NCBI GenBank assembly: GCA_947168515.1
Contig: CAMVMF010000015.1
Span: 1-54,702 of the forward strand
Source of the DNA: an uncultured Bacteroidales bacterium
Lineage (GTDB): Bacteria > Bacteroidota > Bacteroidia > Bacteroidales > P3
DNA: 54,702 nt
Direction of reading: 5' to 3'
The notes below the pieces were generated by a model, which was given only the letters and a program-made list of their open reading frames with translations, did not search any database and was not told the origin of the DNA. Below, piece after piece: positions 49,839 to 54,702 of the stretch. A program made the position numbers and the translations under genes. Each line of letters starts with the position of its first letter. The first letter of the stretch is position 1.

Positions 49839-49846
49839 TATCTTTG
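49839..49846 (+). promoter_or_regulatory. Bacteroidetes -7 box for the pyrK-pyrD operon
   Basis: TATCTTTG followed by C, 32 bases before the pyrK ATG at 49878. Confidence 0.6.
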
Positions 49847-49877
49847 CAGTTTGAAAAAGAGATAACATCTATTGATA

Positions 49878-50648
49878 ATGAAACAGATAACCGATTTTAC
49901 TATCGTTAGCCGTAAGCAGTTGGGCGACCATTACTTCGCTCTCACGCTGCGCCACCCCGACCAACTGCCCCCCATTGCCGCCGGGCAGTTTGTGGAGGTG
50001 GAGGTGCAGGGCAACCGCGATGTCATGCTACGCCGCCCCATCTCCATCCATGATGTAGACCCCACGGCGAACACCCTCACGCTGCTCATCCAGATAGTGG
50101 GCAAAGGCACGCGCCAGTTGGCCCAGCTGCAAGAGGGCGACCGGCTGAACCTCATCTACCCGTTGGGCCACGGTTTCGCCGTTGAAGGACAGCATCCGCT
50201 GCTGGTAGGCGGTGGAGCCGGCATAGCCCCGCTGCTGCATCTGGCCAAATGCTACCATGCCAAGGGCATCCGACCCACCATCCTGTTGGGCGGTCGCACC
50301 AAGGACCTCATCCCCGTGCGTGAGGCCTTCGAGCCTTACGGAGAGTTGCTGATAGCCACCGAGGACGGAAGCCTGGGCGAGAAGGGCATGGTGACCCAGC
50401 ACCCGCAGTTTTCGGCTGCATACGACCATATCTGCACTTGTGGCCCAACGCCTATGATGAAGGCTGTGGGACGCTACGCTGTGGAACGGGGCATCGGATG
50501 CGAAGTGTCGCTGGAGAACATGATGGCCTGCGGCATAGGGGCCTGTCTGTGCTGTGTGACCGACACCGACGAGGGCCACAAATGCGTATGTAAGGAGGGT
50601 CCGGTGTTCGATGCCCTCCGGCTCAAAAAGTGGATGGGTTTGGAGTAA
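49878..50648 (+). CDS. pyrK: Dihydroorotate dehydrogenase electron transfer subunit
   Basis: 256 residues from the ATG at 49878; a TTG two codons earlier is discounted. PyrK carries FAD and a [2Fe-2S] cluster and passes electrons from PyrD to NAD. FAD-binding RRPISIHDVD near 50-59, GxGTRQLAQL near 75-85, NAD-binding LLVGGGAGIAPLL, and the cluster Cys set CGIGACLCC followed by KCVC near the end. It precedes pyrD by 36 bases, the usual pairing of the type 1B enzyme. Confidence 0.94.
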   Translation: MKQITDFTIVSRKQLGDHYFALTLRHPDQLPPIAAGQFVEVEVQGNRDVMLRRPISIHDVDPTANTLTLLIQIVGKGTRQLAQLQEGDRLNLIYPLGHGFAVEGQHPLLVGGGAGIAPLLHLAKCYHAKGIRPTILLGGRTKDLIPVREAFEPYGELLIATEDGSLGEKGMVTQHPQFSAAYDHICTCGPTPMMKAVGRYAVERGIGCEVSLENMMACGIGACLCCVTDTDEGHKCVCKEGPVFDALRLKKWMGLE

Positions 50649-50684
50649 ACCGCTTGCAAAAATCAACTGAAAGGACAAGCAACT

Positions 50685-51590
50685 ATGGCAAAATTAGAAA
50701 CGAAAATACATAATATCACGCTGAAGAATCCCGTGATGACCGCTTCGGGCACTTTTGGCTACGGCGAGGAGTTTGCCGACTTTATCGACCTCTCGCGCCT
50801 TGGGGGCATCATCGTCAAGGGCACCACTGGCGAGCGCCGTCAGGGCAACCCCTACCCACGCATGGCCGAGACCCCCATGGGCATGCTCAACGCCGTGGGG
50901 CTGCAGAATGTGGGCGTGGCGACCTTCTGTAAGGAGGTCTATCCCCGCATCAAAGATATAAAGACCAACATCTTGGTCAACGTCAGCGGCTCCTCCATTG
51001 AGGAGTATTGCAGTGTGGCCGAGCAAATAGACGAGTTAGAGAATATACCCGGCATTGAGCTGAACATCAGCTGCCCCAATGTGAAGAAGGGCGGCATGGG
51101 CTTCGGCACCAAGCCCGACATGGCAGCGCAGGTGGTGGAAGCCGTGCGCAAAGTTTACCATAAGACCCTGATAGTGAAGCTTACCCCCAACGTGACCAGC
51201 GTGGTGGAGATTGCCAAGGCTGTGGAAGGGGCCGGAGCCGACAGCGTGTCGCTGATCAACACCCTCCTGGGTATGGCCATCGACGTGGAACGCCAGCGGC
51301 CCTATCTCAGCACCATCACAGGTGGCCTGAGCGGCCCTTGCGTGAAGCCGGTGGCGGTGCGGATGGTGTGGCAGGTGGCCCATGCGGTGCAGATTCCCGT
51401 GGTGGGCTTGGGCGGCATAGCCTCGGCGGCCGATGCGCTGGAATTCCTTATGGCCGGGGCCAAAGCCATCCAGGTGGGCACGGCCAACTTCATGGACCCC
51501 ACTGTGACGGTGAAGATTGTGGAAGGACTGGAAGACTACTGCCAGCGGCATAAGATTGAGGACATCAACGACATCATAGGCATTATATGA
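50685..51590 (+). CDS. pyrD: Dihydroorotate dehydrogenase, type 1B catalytic subunit
   Basis: 301 residues. PyrD oxidises dihydroorotate to orotate with FMN in pyrimidine synthesis. Motifs: [14 protein letters not shown] near 14-27, [10 protein letters not shown] near 104-113, active-site Cys in [13 protein letters not shown] near 125-137, KLTPNVT near 166-172, and the FMN phosphate site [27 protein letters not shown] near 244-270. The stop overlaps the next start as ATGA. Confidence 0.96.
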   Translation: MAKLETKIHNITLKNPVMTASGTFGYGEEFADFIDLSRLGGIIVKGTTGERRQGNPYPRMAETPMGMLNAVGLQNVGVATFCKEVYPRIKDIKTNILVNVSGSSIEEYCSVAEQIDELENIPGIELNISCPNVKKGGMGFGTKPDMAAQVVEAVRKVYHKTLIVKLTPNVTSVVEIAKAVEGAGADSVSLINTLLGMAIDVERQRPYLSTITGGLSGPCVKPVAVRMVWQVAHAVQIPVVGLGGIASAADALEFLMAGAKAIQVGTANFMDPTVTVKIVEGLEDYCQRHKIEDINDIIGII

Positions 51591-52432
51591 TTTTGATTGC
51601 CGACAGCGGAAGCACCAAGACCCACTGGGCCTGTCTGGCCGAGGATGGGGTGCGCGAACTGTTGACAGAGGGGCTCAACCCTCGGCTTACCGACGACGAA
51701 GCCTTTGTCGCCACCTTAGCTGCGGTGAAGGATCAAATAACCTTGCAGGGCAGGGTGGAGGCCCTTTATTTCTATGGGGCAGGCTGCGGAACACTAGAGG
51801 CAAAGACCCGCGTGGCGCGGCTGCTGAGAGAGGCTTTGGGCAATGATGTCGGAGACGTGCAGGTCGAAGGCGACCTGCTGGGTGCCTGCCGCGCCACCTG
51901 CGGCTACAGCCACGGTTGGGTAGGTATTTTGGGCACGGGCAGCAACCTCTGTTTCTACGACGGCACCGTTATTACCCGCCAGCGGGTGTCGACAGGCTTT
52001 ATTCTTGGCGATGAAGGCTCAGGCAACCACATTGGCCGCAGGTTGCTCAAGGACTATCTGGAAGAGCGGATGCCGATTAGTATAAGTACCATGTTCCATG
52101 ATACTTATCCGATGACTACAGACCAGTTTATCGACCGCATCTATCGTCAGCCCCATCCCAACAGGTTTCTTGCCTCCTTGGCCTCCTTTGCTGCCGAACA
52201 TCAGCAAGAGCCCTATGTGGCTGCGGTGCTGGACGAGTGTTTTGGCAGTTTCTTCGACCAACTGGAGACCTTTGGTGGTCCCCAAGGCATGCCCCTTCAT
52301 TTGGTGGGGGGCATCACTCAATCGTTTGCACATCCCTTGTCGCAAGCGGCTGAGCACCGTGGCATTACCTTGGGTAAGACGATAGGTGATCCCATGGCGG
52401 GGCTTGTAGCCTTCCACAAGGCGGTAGGCTGA
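51587..52432 (+). CDS. BadF/BadG-type ATPase, N-acetylglucosamine-kinase-like
   Basis: 281 residues of the actin-like ASKHA fold: phosphate-1 loop [11 protein letters not shown] at 4-14, phosphate-2 [14 protein letters not shown] near 113-126, [18 protein letters not shown] near 138-155 and the adenosine loop [14 protein letters not shown] near 239-252. Members include N-acetylglucosamine kinase and activators of dehydratases; there is no accompanying dehydratase, so a sugar kinase is likelier. It overlaps pyrD by 4 bases, yet a link with pyrimidine synthesis is not obvious. Confidence 0.82.
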   Translation: MILIADSGSTKTHWACLAEDGVRELLTEGLNPRLTDDEAFVATLAAVKDQITLQGRVEALYFYGAGCGTLEAKTRVARLLREALGNDVGDVQVEGDLLGACRATCGYSHGWVGILGTGSNLCFYDGTVITRQRVSTGFILGDEGSGNHIGRRLLKDYLEERMPISISTMFHDTYPMTTDQFIDRIYRQPHPNRFLASLASFAAEHQQEPYVAAVLDECFGSFFDQLETFGGPQGMPLHLVGGITQSFAHPLSQAAEHRGITLGKTIGDPMAGLVAFHKAVG

Positions 52433-52471
52433 TGGGGTGCCCTTTTGCTCAGACAGCTGAAGCAGCCCTTT

Positions 52472-52497
52472 GATCTTCCTTGGGAGAATTTTTTTAA
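52472..52497 (+). terminator. Weak terminator after the pyrK-pyrD-kinase operon
   Basis: TCTTCC / GGGAGA six-pair stem (one G-U) with a TT loop, then A and seven T, 40 bases after the kinase stop. Confidence 0.45.
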
Positions 52498-52534
52498 GGG
52501 TCGATATACTTAAATGCTGCTTTTTGCGTTTTAT

Positions 52535-52542
52535 TATTTTTG
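52535..52542 (+). promoter_or_regulatory. Bacteroidetes -7 box for the DUF5606 gene
   Basis: TATTTTTG, 36 bases before the ATG at 52578; no clear -33 element. Confidence 0.45.
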
Positions 52543-52577
52543 AAATTTAAAACACACAAATATCTAATTTTATAACA

Positions 52578-53138
52578 ATGGATCTTTCTAACATCTTAGC
52601 CGTTTCCGGCAAACCCGATTTGAACGAATTGGTGTCCCGCACTAAAAATGGTGCTATTGTTAAGAATCTTGTTACCAACGCCAAATTTCCTGTTTTCGCT
52701 ACTAGCAACATCAGCCAGCTGAGCGAAATACGCATGTACACCACCAACGACGAGAAGCCGTTGGAGGAGATTTTTGAGAATCTCTACAAAATTTTGGAGG
52801 CCAAGCCCACCGATTTTGACCCCAAGAAGGCCGACAGTGCCACCCTCTTCGAGTTGCTGGGCAAAGCCCTGCCCGACTACGACACCGAGCGTGTCCATGT
52901 CTCCGATGCCAAGAAACTGTTTGCTTGGTACAATATTCTGCTCAATGCCGGCAAGCTGACCCCCAGTGAGGAGGAGAAGAAAGAGGAGGGCAAGGAAGAG
53001 GCTGCCGTAGAGAAACCGGTGGCTCAAAAGCCTGCCGCCCCCAAGAAGACCGTGGCCCCCAAGAATGCTGCCCCTAAGGCCAGCACCCAGGCCAAGTCAG
53101 CCCCTAAGCGCACCACTACGGCCAAGAAGGCCATCTGA
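52578..53138 (+). CDS. DUF5606 protein with Ala/Lys/Pro-rich tail
   Basis: 186 residues. Residues 1-135 form the DUF5606 domain (start MDLSNILAVSGKPDLNELVSRTKNG, then FPVFATSNISQLSEIRMYTTNDEKPLEEIF), a Bacteroidetes cytoplasmic family of unknown function. Residues about 136-186 are a low-complexity basic tail of Ala, Lys and Pro (QKPAAPKKTVAPKNAAPK), like histone-type or nucleic-acid-binding tails in this phylum. DNA or RNA binding is an inference from composition. It ends 55 bases before the lipoprotein gene. Confidence 0.82.
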   Translation: MDLSNILAVSGKPDLNELVSRTKNGAIVKNLVTNAKFPVFATSNISQLSEIRMYTTNDEKPLEEIFENLYKILEAKPTDFDPKKADSATLFELLGKALPDYDTERVHVSDAKKLFAWYNILLNAGKLTPSEEEKKEEGKEEAAVEKPVAQKPAAPKKTVAPKNAAPKASTQAKSAPKRTTTAKKAI

Positions 53139-53193
53139 TGCCCCTGCCTTTGAAGAATCAACACATTGTATATTTTTAATAACGGCCGAAAAT

Positions 53194-54237
53194 ATGAAAA
53201 AGATTGCTATTTCGCTGTGTGCACTTGCCCTGATGGTGGGTGCTGTCTCTTGCAAAAAAGAGAAGGAAGAACCTAGAGTAGAGAATCCTGTTCCGGTATA
53301 TGCCGAGGGCATCTATCATCCTACCATGAAGATTGCCACGGTGAGTGAAGATGGAGAGCAGACCCAGCAATGGCTCTGGGAGGGCGACAATCTGGATAAG
53401 ATCCTCGCCACCAATGGTGAGAATGTCACCTACAACTATTCGGGTGGCTATATCTCCAGTGTGGCCACGACGGGTGACCGTACCGAAGAAATCCGCTACT
53501 ACTACGACGACAACCACTCCTTTAAGTCCTGCGAGATCTACTATGATGGTAGTAAGGCCGTTACAATGGTGTTCAGCCACAGTGCCGCCGGAAAAATCAG
53601 TCGTGCCGAGGTTTCTATAGAAGACTCTTTTCTGCTGTCGTTGGCTGGCGATTTGCTAGGGTTTGGCTCCGGTTTTGAGAAACTGGTTGGCCGTCCTGCT
53701 GCCGAGTCGATGATTATGATGGCAAAGATAGCCCATGCCCAAGGCACCAAATTTTCGGTCGGAGAGAAAGTGATAACCGCCACAGTCGACTGGACTGGAG
53801 AGAATGTGTCCAAACTGATGTTAAACGCCAGCGTTAACCTGACTATCGACACCAACGACCTCAATCTGGTGCGGCAGTTCATAGACATTCCCGAAGAGTT
53901 CCTCCCCATCATTCAGTTGGCCATGGCCTATGGTGGTGGGCTGCCGCTCACCTTGGCTGTGAACGACACTATCTCGTCTACCTTCGACGACAACTATAAC
54001 CCCATGTTCTGCAATTGGGGCATGATGGTTTCGCCGGAGACGCTGTCGCTGAACAATATCCTCACGCAAACCAATAAGGGTGGCGTGTCCGTTTCCGTCT
54101 CGATGATGGGGCAGACCCGCGAGTTGTTCAATAACCCCATGGACGACTATACGGAGTATCTGTACGAGTACAATGACAAAAAATATCCCACTCGTGTGAG
54201 TGGTGATGCAGAACGAGAATACACTTACAAGCAATGA
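53194..54237 (+). CDS. Predicted lipoprotein, DUF4595-like
   Basis: 347 residues from the ATG at 53194; an in-frame upstream extension overlaps the previous gene's coding tail and is rejected. Signal peptide with lipobox GAVSC (Cys 20), so a membrane lipoprotein. The mature part has the tandem beta pattern seen in DUF4595-type Bacteroidetes lipoproteins, built on short YxY/Y-rich strands ([21 protein letters not shown], then [19 protein letters not shown] at the end). Function unknown. Its stop overlaps the metG start by 4 bases (ATGA). Confidence 0.7.
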   Translation: MKKIAISLCALALMVGAVSCKKEKEEPRVENPVPVYAEGIYHPTMKIATVSEDGEQTQQWLWEGDNLDKILATNGENVTYNYSGGYISSVATTGDRTEEIRYYYDDNHSFKSCEIYYDGSKAVTMVFSHSAAGKISRAEVSIEDSFLLSLAGDLLGFGSGFEKLVGRPAAESMIMMAKIAHAQGTKFSVGEKVITATVDWTGENVSKLMLNASVNLTIDTNDLNLVRQFIDIPEEFLPIIQLAMAYGGGLPLTLAVNDTISSTFDDNYNPMFCNWGMMVSPETLSLNNILTQTNKGGVSVSVSMMGQTRELFNNPMDDYTEYLYEYNDKKYPTRVSGDAEREYTYKQ

Positions 54238-54702
54238 TTTATAGCGAAAAAGACCAACGTTTTAAGCGTTATACTGTAACGTCGGCCCTGCCCTACGCCA
54301 ACGGCCCTGTTCATATAGGACATCTGGCGGGGGTTTATGTACCTGCCGACGTTTATGTGCGTTACCTGCGCAGCCAGGGAGAGGATGTGATGTTCATAGG
54401 TGGCAGCGACGAGCATGGTGTGCCCATTACTATCAAGGCCCGCCGCGAGGGTGTCACCCCACAGGACATCGTCGACCGTTATCATGGCATTATCAAGGAG
54501 TCTTTCAAGGAATTGGGCATCTCTTTCGATATCTATAGCCGCACCTCCAGCCCCGAGCATCATCAGACGGCAGCCGAGTTCTTCAAGAAACTGTATGAGG
54601 CAGGCAAGTTTGTTGAGAAAACCTCCATGCAGTACTACGACGAGGAGGCCCATCAGTTCCTGGCCGACCGCTATATCACCGGCACTTGCCCCCACTGCGG
54701 CA
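54234..54702 (+). CDS. metG: Methionine--tRNA ligase, N-terminal part (cut by window edge)
   Basis: 156 codons to the window end, beginning [33 protein letters not shown]. The class I HIGH motif (HIGH within PVHIGHLAG) binds ATP, and [13 protein letters not shown] is the conserved next block. The connective domain begins with ITGTCPHCG, the first half of its zinc knuckle, just before the edge. The ATG overlaps the lipoprotein stop. Confidence 0.95.
   Translation, partial: MIYSEKDQRFKRYTVTSALPYANGPVHIGHLAGVYVPADVYVRYLRSQGEDVMFIGGSDEHGVPITIKARREGVTPQDIVDRYHGIIKESFKELGISFDIYSRTSSPEHHQTAAEFFKKLYEAGKFVEKTSMQYYDEEAHQFLADRYITGTCPHCG

Noticed and set aside
49750..49914. 54-codon rightward frame overlapping the pyrK start (MLKLKLFNSDMKLGMVV...)
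   Set aside because: It runs across the -7 box and the pyrK start in another frame. Its first 30 residues look coding-like but match nothing I know, so it may be another relic.

Overview
The window looks like a chromosomal segment from a member of the order Bacteroidales; I cannot fix the genus. Many genes are preceded by the Bacteroidetes -7 box TAnnTTTG. There are Bacteroidetes-specific families (DUF4290, DUF4175, DUF5606), a protein with a type IX secretion (type B, gliding-motility-like) C-terminal sorting domain, a serine palmitoyltransferase of the kind used for bacterial sphingolipids, and a MurA with Asp at the usual catalytic Cys.

The main structural result is that the window appears to contain the replication origin. 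The gene-free, AT-rich gap at about 20.28-20.86 kb carries three TTATCAACA boxes, one exact TTATTCACA DnaA box and several near matches. Genes to its left run almost all leftward and genes to its right mostly rightward. About 3 kb to the left, at 17229-17244, is an exact 16-bp ParB site (parS, TGTTTCACGTGAAACA), which forms the first codons of a pseudouridine synthase gene.

Left arm (1-20 kb, mostly minus strand): a truncated secreted protein; a compact ECF sigma operon of four overlapping genes ending in a 48-residue lipoprotein; a gap filled with heptamer (GAGAATT) repeats; an Ig-like membrane protein; comEC divergent from yraN; a LiaF-like membrane protein and nadK; an MsbA-like ABC exporter overlapping a T9SS-sorted protein; purB; a CpsB/YwqE-type PHP phosphatase; murA and DUF4290; an outer-membrane-like protein; rluA-type synthase, ProX-type tRNA editing protein, nadA with a palindrome in its leader; and an Rpn/PD-(D/E)XK protein with a 12-residue tandem repeat.

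Right arm (20.9-54.7 kb, mostly plus strand): rpiB-deoC; a likely sphingolipid locus (serine palmitoyltransferase, GNAT-like protein, convergent SDR); DUF4175, an RsbW-fold-like protein, ybeY and mnmG; a 2-kb gene-poor stretch and a long leader before a PiT phosphate transporter, followed by a response regulator and histidine kinase; a DUF454 protein; WbqC-like and hypothetical genes; twin tRNA-Lys(TTT) genes; a TPR protein, rsmA, a MntP-like protein; an AAA ATPase with two upstream palindromes; a GH3 hydrolase, recR, a secreted protein; a sulfatase-modifying-factor pseudogene; pyrK-pyrD-BadF-type kinase; DUF5606, a lipoprotein and the start of metG.

Unexplained signals: a G-rich word (AGGGTAGGGG) present seven times in both coding and noncoding DNA, a 120-130-bp structured intergenic element found at two loci, and paired palindromes upstream of the ATPase.
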